Assembly: GCA_947002045.1 (NCBI GenBank)
Contig: CAMQJB010000040.1
Location: forward strand, 1 to 19,284
DNA length: 19,284 nucleotides
Origin: an uncultured Collinsella sp.
GTDB lineage: Bacteria > Actinomycetota > Coriobacteriia > Coriobacteriales > Coriobacteriaceae
Reading direction: 5' to 3'
The notes under the pieces are model-generated. The model worked only from the letters and a program-made list of their open reading frames with translations, searched no databases and was not told the DNA's origin. The position numbers and the translations under genes are program-made. This document shows, in pieces, positions 1-6,925 of this stretch. Positions within the stretch are counted from its first letter, which is position 1; every line of letters starts with the position of its first letter.

Positions 1-46
1 CCTTCACACTCCCCTATTATAATTTTCTTTGTTTGTCGTGCCTTCA

Positions 47-101
47 CCCCCGCCGCCCACTCAGCCCCCCGCCCGCCCCCCGCCCCCCCGCCCTCGGCCC
101 C
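47..101 (-). repeat. C-rich tract, G-quadruplex-prone on minus strand
   Basis: The plus strand carries eight runs of three or more C (47-51, 56-58, 65-70, 72-74, 76-81, 83-89, 91-93, 98-101) separated by 1 to 6 bases. The minus strand therefore has eight closely spaced G-runs, well beyond the four needed for an intramolecular G-quadruplex. Any pnp readthrough RNA passing the terminator would carry these G-runs. Whether the structure forms or matters is inference. Confidence 0.6.
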
Positions 102-103
102 AG

Positions 104-130
104 ACCTGCCAAAAAGGACAGGTTTATTTT
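104..130 (+). other. Small hairpin followed by T-rich sequence
   Basis: ACCTG (104-108) followed by CC pairs with GG and CAGGT (119-123) across an A5 loop, with one bulged A. TTTATTTT follows on the plus strand. The shape resembles a weak rho-independent terminator for a plus-strand transcript, but no plus-strand gene is visible in the preceding 100 bases. It could instead be part of a repeated intergenic motif. Confidence 0.3.
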
Positions 131-235
131 GGTCGGTTTTATCTAGGGATATGCCGAGAGCACGCCTATCGACAATTCAGAAAATAAGAAAACCTGAATA
201 GACTATCTGACACAATCGCAAGCGGTACCCACCAG

Positions 236-382
236 CCCTTTTGCTATTCCCGGTGGGGGCCGCGGGTAAAGTTTATCGCGAGTTCCGCACGAACAGGAGG
301 CCACTTAATGTGGCCTCCGTCGTGAGCAGGACTGTAGAGCAGGAAACTTTACCCGCGGACCCCGCCGGGAATAGCAAAAGGG
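236..382. repeat. 147-bp element with 39-bp imperfect inverted arms
   Basis: The left arm (236-274) and the right arm (344-382) are reverse complements at 37 of 39 positions. One of the two differences (254/364) is a G-U wobble in plus-strand RNA, the other (259/359) a mismatch. Between the arms lies a second hairpin: GGAGGCCAC (296-304), loop TTAAT, GTGGCCTCC (310-318), flanked by CACGA (288-292) and TCGTG (320-324) as an outer stem. I see no ORF inside and no target-site duplication. The right end shares its GGG and A4 (minus-strand U4) with the pnp terminator. It resembles a MITE or a nested intergenic repeat; copy number elsewhere in the genome is unknown. Confidence 0.7.
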
Positions 383-406
383 CGACCCCTGTCCGGAGTC
401 GCCCTT
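376..406 (-). terminator. Rho-independent terminator of pnp
   Basis: On the minus strand GGGCGAC pairs with GTCGCCC (380-386 and 398-404), extended inward by two GC pairs after one mismatch and outward by AA/TT. It is followed directly by TTTT. It lies 23 nt beyond the pnp stop codon, so it is the natural end of the pnp transcript. Confidence 0.85.
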
Positions 407-429
407 GTTGAGCTGCTTATATGCGGCTG

Positions 430-2676
430 TTACTCGGCGTCGTGGTGACGGCGGGGTTTGCGGCCTCCGTTGTCGCCGGGACGGCGCGGACGGTCGCTGC
501 GCTCGGAGCGCTCGCGACGCGGACGCTCACGGCGCTGGAAGTGCTCGCCATCGCCCTCGGAGGAACCCTCAGAGCGAGCCGGGGCCTCGGGCTTGTCAAG
601 ACGATCGAGCGAGATCTTGCCGCGATCGTCGACCTCGATGACGACGACCTTGACCTCGTCGCCCACGTTGAGAACGTCCTCGACCTTCTCCACGCGGCCC
701 TTGGCGACGCGGGAGATGTGCAGCAGGCCGTCCTTGCCAGGCAGCAGGTTGACGAAGGCGCCGAAGGGCTGGATGGAGACCACGCGACCGGTGTACTCCT
801 CGCCCGGCTCGGGAACCTTGATGATGAGCTTGATGCGCTCGACAGCCTGATCGACAGACTCGCCGGTGCCGCCAACAAAGACGGTGCCGTCCTCCTGGAT
901 GTCGACCGAAGCGCCGGTCTCGTCCTGGATGCCGCGGATAACCTTGCCGCCGGAACCGATGACGTCGCGAATCTTATCGGTCGGAACCTGGATGGAGACG
1001 ATGCGCGGAGCGGTGCTGCGCGTGGTGTGGCGCGGCTCGGGAATCACATCGAGCATCTTCTGCAGGATGAAGGCGCGACCCTCCTTGGCCTGCTGCAGGG
1101 CGCGGGCCAGGATGTCGAAGGTAAGGCCGGTGGCTTTGTTGTCCATCTGCAGGGCGGTGATGCCCTCGGTGGTGCCAGTGACCTTAAAGTCCATGTCGCC
1201 CAGGAAGTCCTCGAGACCCTGGATGTCGGACAGGACCACGGTCTTGCCCTCCTCCTGGATCAGGCCCATGGCGATACCGGAGACCGGGCGCTTAATGGGC
1301 ACACCGCCGTCCATAAGGGCGAGCGTGGAACCGCAGGTCGAAGCCATCGAAGAGGAGCCGTTGGACTCCATGACCTCGGAGACCACGCGGATGGCGTAGG
1401 GGAACTCGTTCTCGTCGGGGAGCACCGGAAGCAGGGCGCGCTCGGCCAGGTTGCCATGGCCGATCTCGCGGCGCTTGGGGCTACCCATGCGGCCGGTCTC
1501 GCCGGTGCAGAACGGCGGGAAGTTGTAATGGTGCATGTAGCGCTTGCCCTCGGTGGGCTCAATGGTATCCAGACGCTGGCCCTCGTTGAGCATACCGAGT
1601 GACAGGACGGAGAGCACCTGGGTCTGGCCGCGCTGGAACAGGCCGGAGCCGTGAACGAGCGGCAGGTAGTTATCCTTCACCATGATGGGGCGAATCTCGT
1701 CGGCGGCACGGCCGTCGACGCGCTCGCCGGTCTCGACGACCATGGTGCGCATGGCCTTCTTCTCGAGCTTCTTGAGCGCCACGGGGATCTCGCGCTCCCA
1801 AGCGGCCTGCTCCTCCTCGGTGAACTCGGCGCGGATGGACTCCTTCAGAGCCTCGACCTTACCGATACGGGAGAGCTTGTCGGCGTCGCGCAGGGCGGCT
1901 GCCATCTCGTCGTAGTGGGCGAAGATGCGCTCCTGGACCTCCTCGACGGGCTGATCGAGCGGGTACTCCTTCTTGACGATGGGGCCGTTGACCTGCTCCC
2001 ACTCGGCGACAAACTCGTCCTGAGCCTGGCAGAAAGCTGCAAGGGCCTCCTGGCCAAACTTCATGGCGGCGAGCATGTCGTCCTCGGAGATCTCCTCGGC
2101 GCCGGCCTCGACCATCGAGATGAAGTCGGCGGATCCGCCCAGCTCCAGGTCCAGATCGGAGTTCTCGCGCTCCTCGTAGGTGGGGTTGACGATAAACTCG
2201 CCGGTCTCCACGTTACGGCCGATGCGCACGCAGGCAAGCGGGCCCTCGAAGGGCACGCCGCCGAGCGTCATGGCCAGGGAAGCACCCATAACGTTGATGA
2301 CGTCGAAGGGGTTGACCTGGTCGGCGACAAGCGAGGTAGCGACGATGTGCACCTCGTTGCGGAAGCCGTCCGGGAAGCTCGGCCGAATCGGACGGTCGAT
2401 CATGCGCGCGGTGAGCGTGGCCTTCTCGCTGGGACGGCCCTCACGCTTGAGGTAGCCACCCGGAATGCGGCCGGCGGCGTACATCTTCTCGTTGAAGTCG
2501 ACGGTCAGCGGGAAGAAGTCGTAGTTCTTACGCTCCTTGGAGACGACCACGGTGTCGAGCATCGTGGTGTCGCCCTGCTTGACCAGGCAGGCGCCGGTGG
2601 CCTGCTTGGCAAGCTCGCCCGACTCAAAGGTGTAGGTCTTGCCGTACAGCTCAAAGGTCTTGGATACGAGTGTCAT
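430..2676 (-). CDS. pnp: Polyribonucleotide nucleotidyltransferase (PNPase)
   Basis: PNPase is a phosphorolytic 3'-5' exoribonuclease of mRNA turnover. The 748-residue product has the full family architecture: a first RNase PH domain (about 12-140, with FFPLTVDFNEKMYAAGRIPG near 54-73), a helical linker, a second RNase PH domain (about 315-530, with SSMASTCGSTLALMDGGVP at 442-460 and the acidic catalytic stretch FLGDMDFK near 491-498), a KH domain with GSGG at 574-577, and an S1 domain at about 626-693. The last 50 residues form an Arg-rich, low-complexity, probably disordered tail. The ATG is preceded by AAAGGAG (2681-2687) with a 4-nt spacer. The gene follows rpsO, as in many bacteria, with a terminator and a structured leader between them. 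Confidence 0.98.
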   Translation of the reverse strand: MTLVSKTFELYGKTYTFESGELAKQATGACLVKQGDTTMLDTVVVSKERKNYDFFPLTVDFNEKMYAAGRIPGGYLKREGRPSEKATLTARMIDRPIRPSFPDGFRNEVHIVATSLVADQVNPFDVINVMGASLAMTLGGVPFEGPLACVRIGRNVETGEFIVNPTYEERENSDLDLELGGSADFISMVEAGAEEISEDDMLAAMKFGQEALAAFCQAQDEFVAEWEQVNGPIVKKEYPLDQPVEEVQERIFAHYDEMAAALRDADKLSRIGKVEALKESIRAEFTEEEQAAWEREIPVALKKLEKKAMRTMVVETGERVDGRAADEIRPIMVKDNYLPLVHGSGLFQRGQTQVLSVLSLGMLNEGQRLDTIEPTEGKRYMHHYNFPPFCTGETGRMGSPKRREIGHGNLAERALLPVLPDENEFPYAIRVVSEVMESNGSSSMASTCGSTLALMDGGVPIKRPVSGIAMGLIQEEGKTVVLSDIQGLEDFLGDMDFKVTGTTEGITALQMDNKATGLTFDILARALQQAKEGRAFILQKMLDVIPEPRHTTRSTAPRIVSIQVPTDKIRDVIGSGGKVIRGIQDETGASVDIQEDGTVFVGGTGESVDQAVERIKLIIKVPEPGEEYTGRVVSIQPFGAFVNLLPGKDGLLHISRVAKGRVEKVEDVLNVGDEVKVVVIEVDDRGKISLDRLDKPEAPARSEGSSEGDGEHFQRRERPRRERSERSDRPRRPGDNGGRKPRRHHDAE

Positions 2677-2680
2677 TGTT

Positions 2681-2731
2681 CTCCTTTACCCCACAGGCCC
2701 CTTGCCTGCGGGCTTCTCATGTGACGCAGGC
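2681..2731 (-). promoter_or_regulatory. pnp: pnp leader with competing hairpins next to the RBS
   Basis: In minus-strand RNA the segment 2704-2710 (CGCAGGC) can pair upstream with GCCTGCG (2725-2731, 14-nt loop) or, within a longer segment, downstream with 2690-2698 (9 bp including one G-U, 5-nt loop AAGGG). The second hairpin ends 2 nt before the AAAGGAG ribosome binding site. A third small hairpin (GCAGG/CCTGC, 2726-2738) overlaps the first. E. coli pnp is known to be autoregulated through a structured, RNase III-cleaved leader; a comparable role here is inference. Confidence 0.45.
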
Positions 2732-2777
2732 CCCCTGCCCCCGCCACGCTTCAGAGCGTGATTGTTCACGCCCTTAC

Positions 2778-2811
2778 ACAAAAAGAGCGCCCCGCTGCGC
2801 AGGACGCTCTT
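2778..2811 (-). terminator. Rho-independent terminator of rpsO
   Basis: On the minus strand AAGAGCG pairs with CGCTCTT (2805-2811 and 2783-2789), with three further inward pairs (one U-G, two GC). A run of five T followed by GTG comes directly after. It lies 14 nt past the rpsO stop. It separates rpsO from pnp, so pnp depends on readthrough or on a promoter I could not identify. Confidence 0.85.
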
Positions 2812-2825
2812 AGCATGTACAAATC

Positions 2826-3104
2826 CTACTGGATGTTGTCGCGGATGCCCAGAGCCTTGATGAGCTCACGGTACTCGACGATGTCGTTCTTCTTGATGTA
2901 GGAGAGAAGACGACGACGACGGCCGACGAGCATGAGCAGGCCACGACGGGTGTGGAAGTCCTTCTGGTGGGACTTCATGTGCTCAGTCAGCTCCTTGATG
3001 CGCTCGGACAGGATGGCGACCTGAACCTTGGGGTTGCCGGTGTCGACCGGGGTGTTACCGAACTGGGCAGTCAGCTCCGCCTTGCGCTCTTTGGAAACAG
3101 TCAT
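2826..3104 (-). CDS. rpsO: 30S ribosomal protein S15
   Basis: S15 is a primary 16S rRNA-binding protein of the 30S platform. The 92-residue product has the usual family length (about 89), with the conserved core around residues 50-70 (HTRRGLLMLVGRRRRLLSYI) that contacts rRNA. I chose the ATG at 3104 because AAAGGTG (3110-3116) sits 5 nt upstream and the protein then begins MTVSKERK, as in other S15 proteins. An in-frame extension upstream to 3200 has no family resemblance. The following terminator and pnp recall the rpsO-pnp arrangement of E. coli and Bacillus. Confidence 0.97.
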   Translation of the reverse strand: MTVSKERKAELTAQFGNTPVDTGNPKVQVAILSERIKELTEHMKSHQKDFHTRRGLLMLVGRRRRLLSYIKKNDIVEYRELIKALGIRDNIQ

Positions 3105-3124
3105 TGTTTCACCTTTCGTTTTGC

Positions 3125-3218
3125 GTCGCCATAGGGCGACTCGATTCGCCTCGGACTGGGAAGCCGCCGGTGAAGCGAGCAACCAAGGTCGAGGTACCAA
3201 CAGGTCGGTATGTTACCA
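3125..3218 (-). promoter_or_regulatory. rpsO: Candidate rpsO promoter and leader hairpin
   Basis: The 138-nt gap between recO and rpsO holds a candidate extended -10 on the minus strand (TGG followed by TAACAT, 3210-3218), without a clear -35. Downstream is a perfect hairpin, GTCGCC-CTAT-GGCGAC (3125-3140), 8 nt before the ribosome binding site. S15 represses its own mRNA through leader structures in several bacteria, and the structures differ between phyla. This hairpin is a candidate only. Confidence 0.35.
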
Positions 3219-3242
3219 CAAGCAGCCCGCGCCTGCGCATCA

Positions 3243-3992
3243 TCACCGACCCAACATGAATTCCATCGCACGGAGGCGCTGGTCGGTATGCGTCGCCGCC
3301 CACACATGCGAAAGCCCAAGCAAGAACGCCGCCGTATGCGAGTCGATTTTCTCGGCCAAAAGCGCATCGAAGGTCATCGACATGAGGGCGCGCAGCCATG
3401 CGACCTCACCGGTCGACACCAGTTCGGCACCTGGAACGCTCGACGCGCACGACCCGCACATGAGGCCGCCCGCCTGGGGCGAAAAATACGACAGCATGGG
3501 GTCTCCGCACAGCACGCAGGCCGAAAAATCGGGTCGATAGCCAACGTGCGACAGCAGCTTAAAGACATATGCCGCCACAAGTAGGTCCATATGTGCCGTG
3601 TCAAGCCCGCTGCCCACCAGGGCAAGCGCTCGCTGCGTGATGGCAAAGGTAAACGGGTCCTCGGCGTCCTCGAACGAGCACACGCGCGCGACCTCGGCGA
3701 TCGCGCTTGCGGCGCAGGTCGTCTCGTAATAGGGCGCAGCGCCGAGCGGCGCCTCCATAAGCTCGGCCTGAGAAACCACGTCGAGTGACCGTCCATGCGC
3801 GAGCAGCATATCGACCGTACAGAACAACTCGCAGCGCGCAGCCAGACGTCCACCGGGTTTGCGGGCGCCCTTTGCCACGGCACGAACCTGCCGGCCCCGC
3901 TCGTCAAGCATCGTCAAGATCAGGTCCGTCTCTTTGAGCTTCGTCTTATCGAGGACGAGCACCTTCGTGCGATATGTCCGGGAGCCTGCCAT
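3243..3992 (-). CDS. recO: DNA repair protein RecO
   Basis: RecO works with RecR (and RecF) to load RecA onto SSB-coated single-stranded DNA during recombinational repair. The 249-residue product has the N-terminal OB-fold region (TYRTKVLVLDKTKLKETDLI, 6-25, typical of the family), a helical middle, and a zinc finger formed by C159/C162 and C179/C182 (CVLC and CGSC). The length matches the family. It begins 9 nt after the era stop and is the last gene of the dnaJ-recO run. The upstream ribosome binding site (GGAAGA, within the end of era) is weak, so coupling to era translation is likely. Confidence 0.95.
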   Translation of the reverse strand: MAGSRTYRTKVLVLDKTKLKETDLILTMLDERGRQVRAVAKGARKPGGRLAARCELFCTVDMLLAHGRSLDVVSQAELMEAPLGAAPYYETTCAASAIAEVARVCSFEDAEDPFTFAITQRALALVGSGLDTAHMDLLVAAYVFKLLSHVGYRPDFSACVLCGDPMLSYFSPQAGGLMCGSCASSVPGAELVSTGEVAWLRALMSMTFDALLAEKIDSHTAAFLLGLSHVWAATHTDQRLRAMEFMLGR

Positions 3993-4001
3993 TGACGCGA
4001 A

Positions 4002-5033
4002 CTAATCTTCCGCGTTGTACCCAAAGCGGCGAATCTGGGCCTCGTCGTCACGCCAGCCGGCCTTGACCTTCACGTCCAGCTCCAAAAAGACCTGCGTGCC
4101 AAAGATGCGCTCAAGATCGCGACGGGCGTCGATACCGATATGCTTGATCATCTCGCCGCCCTTGCCGATGATGATGCCCTTCTGGCCCTCACGCTCGACG
4201 TAAATGGTGGCGTGCACGCGTAGCACCTTCTTGGTCTGCTCGAGCGCATCGCAGATCACGCCAACGGAGTGCGGGATCTCATCACGGGTGCGGCGCAAGA
4301 CCTTTTCGCGCACAAACTCAGCAACGAGCGTCTCGTCAGAAGCGTCGGTGCCCATGTCCTCGGGGAACCAACGCGGGCCTTCGGGCAAAAAGTGCGCAAC
4401 GGTCTCGATAAAGGCATCGACGTTGAAGTTCTTGACCGACGACGTCACGATCTCGTCGTCATATTCCATGAGCTCGTGGGCGGCCTTAAGCTGCTCCATG
4501 ACCTGTGCGGGGTCGGCCTCATCGGCCTTAGTGAGCACCAGGACCTTCTTGCAACGAGCGCATCTGACACGCTCGGCAACCCAGGCGTCTCCCCTGCCGA
4601 TGGGCTTGGTGGCATCAATCAAAAACGCGACGACATCGACATCGTTCAGCTCGAACAACGCACTCTTGTTAAGCTCGGAACCCAGGCCGTCCTTAGGCTT
4701 ATGAATACCCGGGGTATCGACAAAGACCAGCTGGTAGCCGGGGCGGTTGACGACGGCGCGCATGCGGCGGCGAGTCGTCTGGGCCACCGGCGAGGTGATG
4801 GCGACCTTCTTGCCGTAACAGGCGTTGAGCAGCGTGGACTTGCCGGCGTTGGGACGACCGACCAGGGCCACAAAGCCGCTGCGGAAACCGGGCTCCACGT
4901 CGCCAAAGCCCGCGAGGTTGTCGTCCTCGTCGCACAGGGCGTCGAGCTCCTCATCGCTCATGCCCTCAAACGGGTCGAACTCCTCGGCCTCGTCATCCAA
5001 AATCTCATCGATAGGCTGCATATTGTCGGACAT
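4002..5033 (-). CDS. era: GTPase Era with an acidic N-terminal extension
   Basis: Era is a GTPase that binds the 3' end of 16S rRNA and is needed for 30S maturation. The 343-residue product shows G1 GRPNAGKS (59-66), TT (86-87), G3 DTPG (106-109), G4 as TKAD (168-171, where NKxD is canonical), SSVK (198-201) as the G5-like element, and a type II KH domain with GQKGIIIGKGG (283-293). The first 50 residues are very acidic and precede the usual Era start, making the protein about 40 residues longer than typical. The ATG at 5033 is preceded by AAAGGGA with a 5-nt spacer. It lies 12 nt after dgkA and 9 nt before recO. Confidence 0.97.
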   Translation of the reverse strand: MSDNMQPIDEILDDEAEEFDPFEGMSDEELDALCDEDDNLAGFGDVEPGFRSGFVALVGRPNAGKSTLLNACYGKKVAITSPVAQTTRRRMRAVVNRPGYQLVFVDTPGIHKPKDGLGSELNKSALFELNDVDVVAFLIDATKPIGRGDAWVAERVRCARCKKVLVLTKADEADPAQVMEQLKAAHELMEYDDEIVTSSVKNFNVDAFIETVAHFLPEGPRWFPEDMGTDASDETLVAEFVREKVLRRTRDEIPHSVGVICDALEQTKKVLRVHATIYVEREGQKGIIIGKGGEMIKHIGIDARRDLERIFGTQVFLELDVKVKAGWRDDEAQIRRFGYNAED

Positions 5034-5045
5034 GGGAATCCCTTT

Positions 5046-5423
5046 CTAAATAAAGCCGAGCGCGTGGGCAAATACCAGCACGCCCACAATCGCGGCGGTA
5101 ATGGAAAGTACGTATACGGAAGCGGCGGCGATGTCCTTCGCACGCTTGGCCAGCGGATGGAGCTCCTGGGTCGCCAGGTCGACGATGGCCTCCATAGCGG
5201 TGTTGCACAGCTCGCCGTGAATCACCAGGCCACAACAGATGATAATCGTGGCCCACTCGGCAATGTCGAGCCCCACGACGCAGCCGGCAATGACGGTGCA
5301 CACGCCCGCAACGAGCATGACCTTAATGTTGCGCTCGGTCTTGACGGCGGTGACGAAGCCCTCCATGGCGTAGGAAAACGACTTAAAGAAGGACGGATGG
5401 TCCTTGTTCGATCCGGGAATCAT
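5046..5423 (-). CDS. dgkA: Diacylglycerol kinase / undecaprenol kinase family membrane protein
   Basis: Members of this small integral membrane kinase family phosphorylate diacylglycerol (Gram-negative) or undecaprenol (Gram-positive). The 125-residue product carries the signature ELCNTAMEAIVDL (71-83) and the following AKRAKDIAAASV (92-103), with E30 (ERN) at the other conserved acidic site. Hydrophobic segments at about 34-50, 55-70 and 100-120 fit the three-helix fold. AGGAG precedes the ATG by 6 nt and overlaps the ybeY stop region. The position between ybeY and era is conserved in Gram-positive bacteria, where the enzyme is usually an undecaprenol kinase; I infer that substrate, but sequence alone does not prove it. 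Confidence 0.93.
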   Translation of the reverse strand: MIPGSNKDHPSFFKSFSYAMEGFVTAVKTERNIKVMLVAGVCTVIAGCVVGLDIAEWATIIICCGLVIHGELCNTAMEAIVDLATQELHPLAKRAKDIAAASVYVLSITAAIVGVLVFAHALGFI

Positions 5424-5432
5424 AGACGGCTC

Positions 5433-5942
5433 CTAGTCGTGGGCGTGGTTGGTGATGGGGCCGACGTGGACTAGCTTAGGGTCCTCGCCGCGCTCGAGCG
5501 ACAGATCGCGCAGGATGGCGTCCTCGCGGGCCTCCATGACCTCGGCCTCGTCGTCCTCGATGTGGTCATAGCCCAGCAGGTGCAGCATTCCGTGTACGAG
5601 CATCAGACGGCACTCGTCAGCGGGGCTATTGCCAAAACCGGGGGCCTGACGGGCAATAACCTGCGGGGCCAAGATAATATCGCCGAGCTCGAGCGTCTCA
5701 TCGGCGGGAATGTCATCGTCAAAGGCCGAATCGCACTCAAACGAGAGCACATCGGTGGTGCGGTCGATACCGCGCCACTCGTGGTTGAGCCCGTGCATCT
5801 CGTCCTCGTCGACATACGAAAGGGAAATCTCGACTTCACGTTCAACGCCCTCGGCGGCAAGCACAACCTCGCAGATGTGCTCCACCTCCTGCGCGTCGAG
5901 CAGCGTATCGAGCTCGGCATCGTTGCTGATCAATACACTCAA
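5433..5942 (-). CDS. ybeY: Endoribonuclease YbeY, rRNA maturation factor (TTG start)
   Basis: YbeY is a zinc-dependent endoribonuclease involved in 16S rRNA 3'-end processing and ribosome quality control. The 169-residue product has the diagnostic HGMLHLLGYDH (117-127), whose H117, H121 and H127 bind the metal, and the conserved stretch ending in TTDVLSF (62-68) after R57. The start is TTG at 5942, whose last two bases lie in the phoH stop TGA (4-nt overlap). AAAGGAG with a 6-nt spacer precedes it, supporting this start. The adjoining phoH, dgkA, era order is the conserved Gram-positive context and fits a joint role with Era in 30S maturation. Confidence 0.96.
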   Translation of the reverse strand: MSVLISNDAELDTLLDAQEVEHICEVVLAAEGVEREVEISLSYVDEDEMHGLNHEWRGIDRTTDVLSFECDSAFDDDIPADETLELGDIILAPQVIARQAPGFGNSPADECRLMLVHGMLHLLGYDHIEDDEAEVMEAREDAILRDLSLERGEDPKLVHVGPITNHAHD

Positions 5943-6925
5943 CGGGACTCCTTTCGGTCGCGCGGGCGCTGCTCGCGCACGTCATCATAAGCTTCATATG
6001 CCTCGACGATACGACCCACCAGGGCATGGCGCACCACGTCGGCACGCTCGAGGTGAGAAAATGCGACATCGTCGACACGGCCCAAAATCTGCTCAACGTC
6101 GGCAAGACCGCCACGACGACCCACCAGGTCGCGCTGGCTCAGGTCGCCGGTAATCACGAACTTGGAGTTGAACCCAAGGCGTGTCAGGAACATCTTCATC
6201 TGCTCGGGCGTGGTATTTTGTGCCTCGTCGAGCACTACGAAGGCATCACTCAGCGTGCGGCCGCGCATGTAGGCAAGCGGGGCAATCTCGATCACGCCGC
6301 GCTCCATAAGCTCATCAGTGCGCTCGCGATCCATCATGTCAAAAAGGGCGTCATAGAGCGGACGCATGTAGGGATCGATCTTTTCCTCGAGGGTGCCGGG
6401 CAAAAAGCCCAGATTCTCCCCCGCCTCGACAACCGGACGCGTCAAGATCAGACGGCCCACCTCGTGACGCTTGAGCGCGGCAACGGCGAGCGCCATAGCC
6501 AGATAGGTCTTACCAGTACCGGCAGGACCCAAGCCAAACGTGATGGTATGCGAGCGGATGGCATCCACATAGCGCTTTTGCCCGAGCGTCTTGGGGCGAA
6601 TGACGCGGCCGCGATACGAAAGCAGCACGTCATCGCGAAGCGACGTAGCCTCGTGCTCACCGTCGCGCAAGACGGCCAGGCAGCGAGAGACATCGTCGGC
6701 AGACAGCGTGCGCCCGGCGGCCGCCTCGCGAAAAGCGTGCTCGAAAAAGCGCGCCACGAGTTCGACCTCGTCCGGGTCGCCGCTCACGGCGATGCTATCG
6801 CCACGGGCGACCACGTGAGCGCGAACCAAGCTCTCGAGCGCGCGAAGGACGCCGTCGCCGGCGCCCAAAACGCACGAGGGATCAATTCCCTCGGGAACGG
6901 TAAGTCTAATCTTCGAGGCTTCCAT
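5939..6925 (-). CDS. phoH: PhoH-like ATPase
   Basis: PhoH-family proteins are cytoplasmic P-loop ATPases, some shown to act as RNA helicases, often encoded beside ybeY. From the ATG at 6925 the product has 328 residues, with Walker A GPAGTGKT (133-140), Walker B VVLDEAQN (230-237), and the family stretches LTRPVVEAGENLGFLPG (161-177) and FVITGDLSQRD (256-266). The N-terminal 100 residues form a small, less conserved domain. I chose 6925 because AGGGAGG lies just upstream; this makes a 20-nt overlap with mtaB. A longer frame to 7030 lacks family similarity and runs deep into mtaB. The 3' end overlaps the ybeY start. Confidence 0.95.
   Translation of the reverse strand: MEASKIRLTVPEGIDPSCVLGAGDGVLRALESLVRAHVVARGDSIAVSGDPDEVELVARFFEHAFREAAAGRTLSADDVSRCLAVLRDGEHEATSLRDDVLLSYRGRVIRPKTLGQKRYVDAIRSHTITFGLGPAGTGKTYLAMALAVAALKRHEVGRLILTRPVVEAGENLGFLPGTLEEKIDPYMRPLYDALFDMMDRERTDELMERGVIEIAPLAYMRGRTLSDAFVVLDEAQNTTPEQMKMFLTRLGFNSKFVITGDLSQRDLVGRRGGLADVEQILGRVDDVAFSHLERADVVRHALVGRIVEAYEAYDDVREQRPRDRKESR

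Larger units (their letters stand above)
1..429. other. Gene-free region downstream of pnp
   Basis: I find no convincing coding sequence, tRNA or rRNA gene in this stretch. It contains, from left to right: an AT-rich patch near 15-30 with a self-complementary TATAAT-like core but no good -35 partner; a C-rich low-complexity tract (47-101); a short hairpin followed by T-rich sequence (104-130); an AT-rich spacer with a 6-bp inverted repeat (ATTCAG/CTGAAT near 175-200); a long inverted-repeat element (236-382); and the pnp terminator (376-406). The gene to the left lies outside the window, so its direction is unknown. Confidence 0.75.

Noticed and set aside
16..23. TATAAT-like palindrome near the left edge
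   Set aside because: Reads TATAAT on both strands, but no -35 partner or following gene is visible inside the window.
236..382. CRISPR or tRNA-like structure in the gene-free region
   Set aside because: Only a single nested palindrome is present, without repeated units and spacers or a cloverleaf with an acceptor stem.
421..1602. 393-codon plus-strand open frame over pnp
   Set aside because: Antisense shadow of a well-supported pnp gene; low-complexity, Leu/Gly/Ala/Asp-rich translation with no recognisable domain.
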